Shown here piece after piece: positions 16,790 to 24,268 of a DNA stretch of 64,000 nt. The stretch lies in contig JASBZB010000019.1 of NCBI GenBank assembly GCA_029983695.1, forward strand, positions 1 through 64,000, in the 5' to 3' direction. The notes beneath the pieces were generated by a model. It made no database searches. It was given only the letters and a program-made list of their open reading frames with translations, and was not told the DNA's origin. Position numbers and translations under genes: made by a program. The DNA is from Lutispora sp003527145. GTDB taxonomy: Bacteria > Bacillota > Clostridia > Lutisporales > Lutisporaceae. Within the stretch, counting starts at the first letter, position 1; the number at the start of each line of letters is the position of its first letter.

Positions 16790-17854
16790 TTAGTTGATAA
16801 CCCTTCTGCCTGTATAATAGCCCTTTTCATAATATCCTGAAGTGAATGCGGTTTTCTTCACCACGTCTCCTGCTTGAGGAGCATGTACAAATTCACCATT
16901 CCCCACATATATTCCTACATGATTTATGGTCTTCCCATTTCTTGCAAAGAACACCAGATCTCCATATGTCAAATCCTGTCTGGCTACATAAGTCCCAGCC
17001 TTTGCCTGAGAGCTTGCTACTCTCGGCAATGATATGCCAAGCTTGCCAAACAGTGAATACACCAAACCGGAGCAGTCATAGCTGTTAGGCCCCATTCCTC
17101 CCCATTTATAGGGCTTGCCCATCTCTTTTGCTATAAGCTCTTCCAGCTTTAATTTTAAAGCAGTCCCGCGCCTGCTTACCCCGCTTCGCGACACAGCCAA
17201 ACTGCTATTGGAAGCTGAAACTTTATCATGCATTCTTTTTGCAAGGATTATTGCTTCTTCCGCAGTCGTATTTCCCCCGGGATTAAACAGATTGTCACCA
17301 ACTCCGTTTATGACTCCGACACTATATAAATACCCTACGGCGTCCCGTGCCCAAGATGAAATCATATTATAGTCTTCGAATATGTATTCATACACATCTG
17401 AATAATTATATTCAGGCTTTGCAGCTTGCAATGTGCGATATAGCATAACACTGATTTCCTGCCGGGTTATCATGCCATCGGGCTCAAACTCCCCGTCTCC
17501 TCCGCCCTGCACTATTCCTAAAGCGCTTGCTGTTATGACATCCGTGCTTTGTGTATCAGTAAAGGGGTTTTCTTCCGGCAATATGCCTTTTTTGCCGCTC
17601 AAAGCTTCATATAATTTCACGGCAACCTCACTGAATTCTTCTCTCGTGATATCGCTTGCATATTTGCCTTGAAGCTTCTCCGGAAGGAGATCAATTTCTT
17701 TAGCCTTGTCGATTTCCGCCTTTGCCCAGTCGCTCAGAATGTCCGGATCACTTTGTGCCAAAGCTGAATCAGCATATGTAATCGCGGCCATCATCACAAT
17801 AGTCATGGTCATAAGAATAAAAATCAATTTAAACTTGTCAATTCTTTCATTCAT
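16790..17854 (-). CDS. Secreted SLH - NlpC/P60 cell-wall hydrolase
   Basis: A 354-residue exported endopeptidase. The signal peptide covers residues 1-33 (FKLIFILMTMTIVMMAAITY...ALAQS). About three S-layer-homology modules follow to residue 215 (SDITREEFSEVAVKLYEALS, GIVQGGGDGEFEPDGMITRQE, SVGVINGVGDNLFNPGGNTT). From about 245 there is an NlpC/P60 domain with catalytic Cys in YDCSGLVYSLF, His in TINHVGIYVGNG and a third polar residue in EFVHAP. It would cut peptidoglycan stem peptides while held at the wall. ATG at 17854 follows AAAGGA at about ten bases. Starts at 17866 and 17908 exist but are less well placed. Confidence 0.9.
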   Translation of the reverse strand: MNERIDKFKLIFILMTMTIVMMAAITYADSALAQSDPDILSDWAKAEIDKAKEIDLLPEKLQGKYASDITREEFSEVAVKLYEALSGKKGILPEENPFTDTQSTDVITASALGIVQGGGDGEFEPDGMITRQEISVMLYRTLQAAKPEYNYSDVYEYIFEDYNMISSWARDAVGYLYSVGVINGVGDNLFNPGGNTTAEEAIILAKRMHDKVSASNSSLAVSRSGVSRRGTALKLKLEELIAKEMGKPYKWGGMGPNSYDCSGLVYSLFGKLGISLPRVASSQAKAGTYVARQDLTYGDLVFFARNGKTINHVGIYVGNGEFVHAPQAGDVVKKTAFTSGYYEKGYYTGRRVIN

Positions 17855-18037
17855 AAGTTGCGCCATCCTTTCTAGCGAAGCCAATACATAAAGTTGCTGC
17901 TCACTCACATGTTTAATGTTTACATAATATCACAAAACTTGGCCTTTGTGTTTTCCTTATTATTCCATACACATTCTCATATGTTAATCTTTAGTGTTCC
18001 TCAGTATTTTATGATATAATCTATTAGGGTGATTTAT

Positions 18038-18712
18038 ATGCAAATATTTAAAAATGATTGGCAAGGTTTATTGGAAGATGAATTGCAAAAGGATTATTAC
18101 TTAAAGCTGAGAAAATTTTTGATCAGTGAATATAGGACAAGAAGAATATATCCGGATATGTATGATATATTTAATGCTTTACACTATACGCCTTATAGCG
18201 AGGTGAAGGTCGTCATACTGGGTCAGGACCCGTATCATGGGCCTAACCAGGCCCATGGACTGAGCTTCTCCGTAAAGCCGGGTGTAGAGGCTCCTCCTTC
18301 CCTCATCAATATATATAAAGAGCTCAACAGCGATTTGGGCTGCTATATTCCTAATAATGGTTACTTGAAGAAATGGGCCGATCAAGGAGTCATGCTTCTC
18401 AATACTGCACTGACAGTCAGAGCAGGCCAGGCGAATTCTCACAGGAACATAGGATGGGAACACTTTACCGATAAAATAATCAGCTTGCTGAATGACAGAG
18501 AAGATCCTATCGTTTTCATATTGTGGGGAAGCAATGCACAATCAAAGATGAGTATAATAAATAATCCCAAGCATTACATAATAAAAGCCCCGCATCCAAG
18601 CCCCCTATCTGCCCATAGAGGCTTCTTCGGAAGCAAGCCCTTTTCCAAGACCAATGATTTCCTCATTTCAATAGGGAAGGAACCTATTGACTGGCAGATT
18701 GAAAATATTTAA
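18038..18712 (+). CDS. ung: Uracil-DNA glycosylase (family 1)
   Basis: A 224-residue base-excision repair enzyme that removes uracil from DNA. Family 1 motifs are present: VVILGQDPYHGPNQAHGLSF (catalytic Asp, GQDPYH) and HPSPLSAHRGFFGS (the leucine minor-groove intercalation loop). The length matches the family. ATG at 18038 follows AGGGTG at a good distance; the GTG at 18029 inside that site is not used. It is monocistronic. Confidence 0.96.
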   Translation: MQIFKNDWQGLLEDELQKDYYLKLRKFLISEYRTRRIYPDMYDIFNALHYTPYSEVKVVILGQDPYHGPNQAHGLSFSVKPGVEAPPSLINIYKELNSDLGCYIPNNGYLKKWADQGVMLLNTALTVRAGQANSHRNIGWEHFTDKIISLLNDREDPIVFILWGSNAQSKMSIINNPKHYIIKAPHPSPLSAHRGFFGSKPFSKTNDFLISIGKEPIDWQIENI

Positions 18713-18790
18713 AAGAGTGTCCTCCTGATGCTTTTAGAAATCTATTTGAATAAATATATCATAAAATGATTGGATTTTTCAAAAAAAATG

Positions 18791-18819
18791 TTGACATTTC
18801 TATTTTAGAGATATATTAT
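18791..18819 (+). promoter_or_regulatory. Promoter of the T-box transcript
   Basis: TTGACA (18791-18796), a 17-bp spacer and TATTAT (18814-18819), about 30 bases before the T-box stem I. Confidence 0.6.
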
Positions 18820-18850
18820 ATTCATTAACAATGAAAACTTATACAGAAAT

Positions 18851-19150
18851 ACTTTGATGGAGACAAAAAGAACTTCACTTTATCTACAGAGAGTTGGCAT
18901 TAGGTGGAAGTCAATGTTAAACAGGTTTCTAATATCGCTCCGGAGTTGCAGCATCAAAAGTAATATACGAGTAGATGCTGACGGAATGTGTGCATGCACA
19001 TTAGCCGCCGTTATACGGCTATGGTTAACGGAATTTCCCGTCGACCTGAAGAGGCGTTTGATGTGAATCTGACGTAAAACAGAGTGGTACCATGAGAAAT
19101 ATCTCTCATCCCTGTGATAATTAAATCACTGGGAGTGGGAGATTTTTTAA
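18851..19150 (+). promoter_or_regulatory. T-box riboswitch, probably tRNA-Ile responsive
   Basis: The leader starts with a stem I base pairing TTTGATG (18853-18859) with CATCAAA near 18950. It continues with an AGAGAGTTGG...GGTGGAAG distal region and a specifier strand CTAATATCGCTCCGGAG. Taking ATC before the conserved purine gives isoleucine; TAT (Tyr) is a weaker alternative. The T-box core AGAGTGGTACCATG is at 19081-19094. The terminator hairpin ATCTCTCATCCCTGTGAT / ATCACTGGGAGTGGGAGAT followed by TTTTTT is at about 19100-19148. The arrangement fits transcription antitermination of the transporter downstream. Confidence 0.85.
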
Positions 19151-19181
19151 TATCAAAAAAAGACAAAAAGGAGGACAAAAA

Positions 19182-20561
19182 ATGGAAAACAGAAAAAGAG
19201 AAACTTTCTCATCAGGTATCGCAGTGTTCTTTGCAACACTGGGTTCTGCAGTCGGATTGGGGAATATATGGAAGTTTCCTTACCTAACAGGTGCCAATGG
19301 AGGTGGTGCATTTGTATTTACTTATTTAATTTGTATATTATTGGTGGGTATGCCCGTGATGATATCGGAATTTTACATCGGAAGGAAGACAAGGAAAAAC
19401 GCTGTAGGAGCATTCAAAGAGCTAAAGGCAAAGCCTTTTTGGAAATCTATAGGTTTTATGGGTGTTATTTCGTCATTTTTAATCATGTTTTTTTATAGCA
19501 GTGTAGCAGGATGGGTATATTCCTATGTGTTTAAGACCCTAAAGGGAGATTTTGCCGTTCTGGCATCCCAATCCATGGAGCAAGCCGCGGCAACTGTCAG
19601 CCAACAATTTGACGCCGCCGTAGGAGGACCTGTATCCCCATTCGTATGGCAGGTTATTGTTATGGCCGTAGTTTCCATAATAATTATAGCCGGTGTCAGA
19701 AAGGGTATAGAGAGAATAACGAAAACATTGCTCCCCTTATTGTTTGTATTGATAATCATTTGCGGTATACGTGCATTGACATTGGACGGAGCGGTTCCGG
19801 GCCTTAAATTCTTATTCCAGCCCGATTTCTCCAAGCTTTCTCCCTCTGTCATTTTGGCTGCCCTGGGACTGGCATTCTTTAAGCTTTCTTTGGGCATGGG
19901 CACAATGATAACCTACAGCAGTTATTTCACAGAAGAGGATAATTTATTTGTGACTTCCGCAAAGGTAGCCATATCGGATACTATAGTTTCATTGCTTGCA
20001 GGCATAGCAATATTCCCGGTAGTATTCACCTTCGGAATGGAGCCCGCAGCGGGGACCGGATTGTTATTTAAGACCATACCTCTGGTATTTTCAAAGATAC
20101 CTTTTGGTAATCTGCTGCTTACAGCATTTTTCTTCCTTACATCCATTGCAGCCACAACAGCGATGCTGTCTCTGCTGGAAGTTCCTGTGGCTTATTTTAT
20201 CGAGGAAAAAGAAATGTCAAGGAATAAAGCTGTGCTTCTTACTTCCGGAATCATTCTTTTGATAGGAATACTGACAGTACATCCGAAAAGCATCTTCGGA
20301 AATGTGGTAATCGCCGGTAAAGGATTTTTCGACCTGTTCGACTTCATATCTTCGAATATACTCATGCCTATCGGCGGACTGCTTATATCCATATTTGTAG
20401 GATATATTGCAAATAGAGAAGATACCGAAAATGAACTTTCAAACCATGGGACACTTAACAATCGGGGCATGACTAAAACATATTTAAATATTTTGAGATA
20501 TGTAACCCCTGCACTTTTAATAATTGTGTTCTTAAATTGCATAGGAATAATCAAGCTCTAA
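19182..20561 (+). CDS. Sodium-dependent amino acid transporter (NSS/SNF family)
   Basis: A 459-residue transporter with about eleven or twelve helices. The N-terminal NSS signature is ATLGSAVGLGNIWKFPYLTGANGGGAF, with the unwound TM1 sodium and substrate site. TM6 is GLAFFKLSLGMGTMITYSSY. It is the short prokaryotic MhsT/TnaT-like type that takes up hydrophobic or aromatic amino acids with sodium. AAGGAGG lies seven bases before the ATG. Control by a T-box suggests an amino acid substrate matching the tRNA sensed, most likely isoleucine or another branched residue. Confidence 0.9.
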   Translation: MENRKRETFSSGIAVFFATLGSAVGLGNIWKFPYLTGANGGGAFVFTYLICILLVGMPVMISEFYIGRKTRKNAVGAFKELKAKPFWKSIGFMGVISSFLIMFFYSSVAGWVYSYVFKTLKGDFAVLASQSMEQAAATVSQQFDAAVGGPVSPFVWQVIVMAVVSIIIIAGVRKGIERITKTLLPLLFVLIIICGIRALTLDGAVPGLKFLFQPDFSKLSPSVILAALGLAFFKLSLGMGTMITYSSYFTEEDNLFVTSAKVAISDTIVSLLAGIAIFPVVFTFGMEPAAGTGLLFKTIPLVFSKIPFGNLLLTAFFFLTSIAATTAMLSLLEVPVAYFIEEKEMSRNKAVLLTSGIILLIGILTVHPKSIFGNVVIAGKGFFDLFDFISSNILMPIGGLLISIFVGYIANREDTENELSNHGTLNNRGMTKTYLNILRYVTPALLIIVFLNCIGIIKL

Positions 20562-20586
20562 ACGAATTTCTCTGCATTTGCAGCGA

Positions 20587-20624
20587 GGCAGGAAACAGGC
20601 AAAACAATCACCTGATTTCCGGCC
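20587..20624. terminator. Hairpin between converging genes
   Basis: GGCAGGAAACAGG and CCTGATTTCCGGCC pair with two mismatches. It lies between the ends of the transporter (plus) and cysS (minus), and only TTTC follows. Confidence 0.45.
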
Positions 20625-20656
20625 TTTCGCATAATGCTTCTCCATGGAGGCTTATA

Positions 20657-22069
20657 TCATTTGACCTTCCACGCTGTGCCATCCTTTGAATCTATCAGCT
20701 CAATGCTGTTCTCCAAAAGGGTATTTCTTATTTCATCCGCTTTGGCCCAGTCCTTTTCCTTTCTTGCCTTATTTCTCTCAAGTATAAGCGCCTCAATATA
20801 TTCTTCATCAATATTATCACTATCATTCATTTCCTCAGCTGCAGTGAGATTTAGAGAAAACACTTTATCGAAATCATCTATCAAGTAAATCTTCTCAGTA
20901 TTATTCAGCATATCGCTCTTAATGACTTCAGATAATACCGTGAAGGCGTTTGCTATATTCAAGTCATCGGCTATCTGCTCCGCAAATCTGTCCTGGTATT
21001 CTTTTACTTTGCTCATATCCGGTATTTCATCATCTCTTTGGCTCTCAACTATATTTTTAATCCTGCTCTTCAGCTTCTTAAGAGCTCGCTGAGACTCTTT
21101 CAGGCTTTCAAAGCTGAATACGAGCTGCTTTCTATATCTGGATTGAAGGCAAAAATGCCTGTAGTCCAAAGGGCTGTATCCTTCCTCAATGAGCCTTGAA
21201 AGGGTCAAAAAATCTCCGCTTGATTTTGACATTTTCCCGCTATCGATTACCAGAAACTCTCCGTGCATCCAATAGTTTACCCACTTATGCCCTACAGCGC
21301 TCTCCGATTGAGCTATCTCGTTGGTATGGTGCACAGGGATATGATCCACTCCCCCGCAGTGTATGTCTATTCTTTCGCCCAGATACTTCATTGACATGGC
21401 AGAGCACTCGATATGCCAGCCCGGGAAGCCTTTTCCCCAGGGTGACTCCCATTGCATTATTTGGTTCGAGAACTTTGAGTTTGTAAACCACAAAACAAAA
21501 TCAAGGGGATTTTTCTTGAATGGGTCCACCTCGACCCTGCTCCCCGCCTCAAGCTCCTCCATGCTCAGATTTGCAAGCCTGGCATAGTCAGGATATTTTT
21601 CTATGGAAAAGTAAACATTGCCATTGGCTATATAAGTGAAGCCCTTGTCCTCCAATATTTGAATGAATTTGATCATATCTTCGATATGTTCCGTAGCCCT
21701 GCAGACAATTGCAGGCGCCTCTATATTGAGAAGCCGGCAGTCCCTTAAAAAAGCCTCTTCATAAAATCTCGCAATTTCCCATACGGTTTTCTTTTCTCTG
21801 CTGGCTCCCAGAGCCATCTTGTCTTCTCCCGTATCCGAATCTGATTCTAAATGCCCTACATCCGTTATATTCATGACGTGCCTGATCTTAAGGCCCGTAT
21901 ACTCCATGGATTTTTTGAGGACATCTTCAAAGATATAGGTCCTCAGGTTGCCTATATGGGCATAATTGTACACAGTAGGCCCGCAGGTGTACAATCTTAT
22001 CCTGCCTTCCTCTACCGGTATTATCTCTTCCTTTGCTCTTGTTAAAGTGTTATAAACTGAAAACTTCAT
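20657..22069 (-). CDS. cysS: Cysteinyl-tRNA synthetase
   Basis: A 470-residue class I synthetase that charges tRNA-Cys. The N-terminus MKFSVYNTLTRAKEE is typical. The HIGH motif is TVYNYAHIGNLRTYIF, and zinc ligands lie in YTCGPTVYNYAH, WHIECSAMS and HHTNE. The KMSKS loop is GKMSKSSGDFLTL, followed by the DALR-type helical domain. ATG at 22069 has GGAGGAG upstream; the longer frame from 22120 is not used. A Cys-rich leader peptide with terminator lies upstream at 22166-22303 in place of the T-box usual for this gene in Firmicutes. Confidence 0.97.
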   Translation of the reverse strand: MKFSVYNTLTRAKEEIIPVEEGRIRLYTCGPTVYNYAHIGNLRTYIFEDVLKKSMEYTGLKIRHVMNITDVGHLESDSDTGEDKMALGASREKKTVWEIARFYEEAFLRDCRLLNIEAPAIVCRATEHIEDMIKFIQILEDKGFTYIANGNVYFSIEKYPDYARLANLSMEELEAGSRVEVDPFKKNPLDFVLWFTNSKFSNQIMQWESPWGKGFPGWHIECSAMSMKYLGERIDIHCGGVDHIPVHHTNEIAQSESAVGHKWVNYWMHGEFLVIDSGKMSKSSGDFLTLSRLIEEGYSPLDYRHFCLQSRYRKQLVFSFESLKESQRALKKLKSRIKNIVESQRDDEIPDMSKVKEYQDRFAEQIADDLNIANAFTVLSEVIKSDMLNNTEKIYLIDDFDKVFSLNLTAAEEMNDSDNIDEEYIEALILERNKARKEKDWAKADEIRNTLLENSIELIDSKDGTAWKVK

Positions 22070-22165
22070 ACCCTCTCCTCCTATTTTATAAAAAATAAAA
22101 AAGGCTTCCTTCGAAAACATTCTATAGCAAGGAAGTCTTTCTTTAATCCATACTTTTCTATGGAT

Positions 22166-22196
22166 AATAAAAAACTGCAGACAATAAAGCTGCAGT
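22166..22196 (-). terminator. Attenuator terminator upstream of cysS
   Basis: On the minus strand AACTGCAG, a nine-base loop and CTGCAGTT are followed by TTTTATT. This intrinsic terminator lies 27 bases past the leader-peptide stop and about 100 bases before the cysS ATG. Confidence 0.8.
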
Positions 22197-22222
22197 TGAT
22201 AATCCTGATATAAGCTATAAGG

Positions 22223-22303
22223 CTATCTCAAAAAAGCAGACTTGTTGCTATCATCATATAACAATATTAAATTGACCAATAAACAGCAACAACAACATGT
22301 CAT
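22223..22303 (-). CDS. Cysteine-rich leader peptide of cysS (attenuation)
   Basis: A 26-codon frame with start ATG at 22303, AGGAGG nine bases upstream and stop TAG at 22223-22225. Codons 3-7 are TGT TGT TGT TGC TGT, five cysteines in a row (MTCCCCCLLVNL...). A -10 element TATAAT lies at 22336-22341 (minus strand). Codons 19-21 contain AGCAACAA, complementary to TTGTTGCT inside the Cys codons (1:2 pairing). The adjoining AAGTCTGC can pair with GCAGCTT in the 5' arm of the terminator (2:3 antiterminator, one bulge). This is the layout of classical ribosome-stalling attenuation: shortage of Cys-tRNA stalls the ribosome, frees segment 2 and prevents termination. Known from trp/his-type operons and actinobacterial cys leaders; inferred here. 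Confidence 0.82.
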   Translation of the reverse strand: MTCCCCCLLVNLILLYDDSNKSAFLR

Positions 22304-22335
22304 TCTGAGAAACCTCCTAAAAATAGTATATATTT

Positions 22336-22341
22336 ATTATA
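22336..22341 (-). promoter_or_regulatory. Likely -10 element of the cysS leader transcript
   Basis: TATAAT on the minus strand, 33 bases upstream of the leader ATG. No good -35 match is seen. Confidence 0.45.
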
Positions 22342-22406
22342 CAACCAATTGTATGAAATTGATATACATATTTTAAATATTATTAACGATCTGCATAAAG
22401 CTATGC

Positions 22407-23705
22407 TTATATATTCAACACAACACACATCCTGACCTTGTTTGCTTCTGACTCTGCGTATATTGTCCCTCCGTGAAGCTCTATTATGCTTTTGGATATT
22501 GCAAGCCCAAGACCGGAGCCTACGATTTTTGAGCTTCTTGATTTATCGACCCTATAAAACCTTTCAAATATGAGAGGCAGAATTTCTGTGGGAATAGTAT
22601 CTCCCTGATTTTCAACGATTATGGTTGCTTTGCTGTCATCTTTAACAACCTTGACCAATATTTTGCCGTTTAACTCTTTGTAGCTATATTTGATGGCATT
22701 TGAAAGTATGTTTTCAAAGGTTCTTGCCATAAGATCCGAGTCAATATTTACTATTATTTCAGAATCCGAATAATCGCTTTCAATGGTAAGATTGTTTTGC
22801 TTAGCAATCACAGACATTTCCCCAAGAAGCTGCTCCATAAGCTCAACAAGGTTTACATCACTTTTATGGATCTTTATGACTCCGTTTGAAATCTTTGTAT
22901 ACTCAAACAAATCCTCAATCAATTTCTTAAGCTTTAAGGATTTAGAATATGCTTTTTCTATATAATCATCCATGACCTTTTCGTTGTCATAGGTTTTGTC
23001 CTTTACCAAGGTAAGGTAGCCTATGATGGTTGTAAGCGGCGTTTTCAAGTCGTGGGACACATTGGTTATCAATTCATTCTTGGTCTGCTCCGCCCTCTTC
23101 TCGTCCTCAATCTTTCTCTTCAGCTCCACGGACATTTTATTTATGTTCTCAGCGAGTATCCTCAATTCATCATTTCCCATTTCTGCTACTTTGTAATCCA
23201 GGTTCCCCTTTGATATTTCCAGAATGCCGTCCGCTATCTCTCTAATATATCCGATCTTCTTCCTCGTCAAAAGCTGCAGCACCACATAATAAGCAAAAAC
23301 AGCCCATATCAAGGCAGTGATAATATTTTTCCCGATGAAGCCGGATATCCAAAATACAATTATAGCTATTAAAAAGCTGTTTATGTTAGCGACAAATATT
23401 TCAACACCTATACTCCTCATGATATAATTCTGATTAAATCTGCCGATGCCGGTGAAAATCCTCGTGAGCAGCTTCTTTCTCAACATAAGATAAAATATAA
23501 TCACAAACGTTACGGCACCGGAAATAGAATAATTGTTCAACATTCCATAGGCACCATACTCGTAATATTGCACAAAAAATGAAACTGCGACTCCTCCTGC
23601 AATAGCAGATATAAAGCTTATAAGGAGCTTGAGCAATATTTTAAGCACCTTTAAAACCCCGGCATTGATGACTATTACCTTGCCCGGCTCAGTTTTTTTA
23701 CTCAA
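22407..23705 (-). CDS. VanS-like sensor histidine kinase
   Basis: A 432-residue kinase with four hydrophobic segments in residues about 15-150. It has a HAMP-like linker (ISKGNLDYKVAEMGNDELRILAENINKMS), a HisKA motif (ITNVSHDLKTPLTTIIGYL) and HATPase boxes (FENILSNAIKYS, VGSGLGLAISKSIIELHGG). The start is TTG at 23705, overlapping the end of the regulator gene by eight bases, so the two were one operon. The partner regulator is truncated (next entry), so the pair is probably no longer functional. Signal and targets are unknown; the closest resemblance is to VanRS-type wall-stress systems. Confidence 0.85.
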   Translation of the reverse strand: MSKKTEPGKVIVINAGVLKVLKILLKLLISFISAIAGGVAVSFFVQYYEYGAYGMLNNYSISGAVTFVIIFYLMLRKKLLTRIFTGIGRFNQNYIMRSIGVEIFVANINSFLIAIIVFWISGFIGKNIITALIWAVFAYYVVLQLLTRKKIGYIREIADGILEISKGNLDYKVAEMGNDELRILAENINKMSVELKRKIEDEKRAEQTKNELITNVSHDLKTPLTTIIGYLTLVKDKTYDNEKVMDDYIEKAYSKSLKLKKLIEDLFEYTKISNGVIKIHKSDVNLVELMEQLLGEMSVIAKQNNLTIESDYSDSEIIVNIDSDLMARTFENILSNAIKYSYKELNGKILVKVVKDDSKATIIVENQGDTIPTEILPLIFERFYRVDKSRSSKIVGSGLGLAISKSIIELHGGTIYAESEANKVRMCVVLNI

Positions 23706-24159
23706 CTTTATAGCCTACCCCCCATACAACCTTAATGTATCTCGGCTCTTTCGGATTTATCTCCACCTTTTCTCTGATATTCCTTATATGAACTGCAACC
23801 GTATTCTCCGATTCATAGGCTGGCTCATTCCAGACCCTTTCGTAGATTGTCTCCGTGCTTAAAACCCTGCCCCTGTTTCTGGCAAGGAATTCAAGAATAG
23901 AAAATTCAGTGGGCGTCAGCTTTATCTCCCTTTCATCGACCTTAACCTGATGGGTAGCCGTGTTTATTATAAGCCCTCCGATCTCGATCTCCTCATCGGA
24001 TTTAGGTGCAGTGCTCCTCAGCATATTGCATCTTCTGAGCTGAGACTTAACCCTGGCAACGACTTCAAGGGGGTTGAAGGGTTTTGTCACATAATCATCC
24101 GCACCTGTATTCAGCCCGAGGATCTTATCTATATCCTCACTATTACCACTCAATGGCAT
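23698..24159 (-). pseudogene. OmpR/VanR-type response regulator, 5'-truncated
   Basis: Only 153 residues remain where this family has about 230. The sequence enters mid-receiver at SEDIDKILGLNTGADDYVTKPFNPLEVVAR (beta5-alpha5 with the conserved Lys). It then runs through a complete winged-helix domain (EIKLTPTEFSILEFLARNRG and TVAVHIRNIREKVE). The N-terminal 80 or so residues, including the acidic pocket and phospho-acceptor Asp, are absent. No continuation was found in the 110 bases upstream, where unrelated A+T-rich sequence begins. This looks like a deletion or insertion-associated truncation. Confidence 0.75.
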
Positions 24160-24268
24160 ACTGAACTTTTTACACTGATATTAATTCTTAATGTATACTT
24201 TTTTGTACATTCATTTTCGATAACTCTTATATTTTGTCTTCAAATCTATTCCTGGCCAAACCCTACCC

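Noticed and set aside
18854..19066. 70-codon plus-strand frame
   Set aside because: It lies wholly inside the T-box leader; the RNA structure explains the sequence better.
22148..22164. CCATA/TATGG hairpin as a second attenuator before cysS
   Set aside because: Only five base pairs and no T-run; the AACTGCAG hairpin next to it is the real terminator.
24130..24180. Terminal repeat of an IS21-type insertion sequence at the regulator truncation
   Set aside because: TACTGAACTTTTTACACTG looked like such an end, but no second end or transposase frame is present, so it is kept only as a possibility in the finding.
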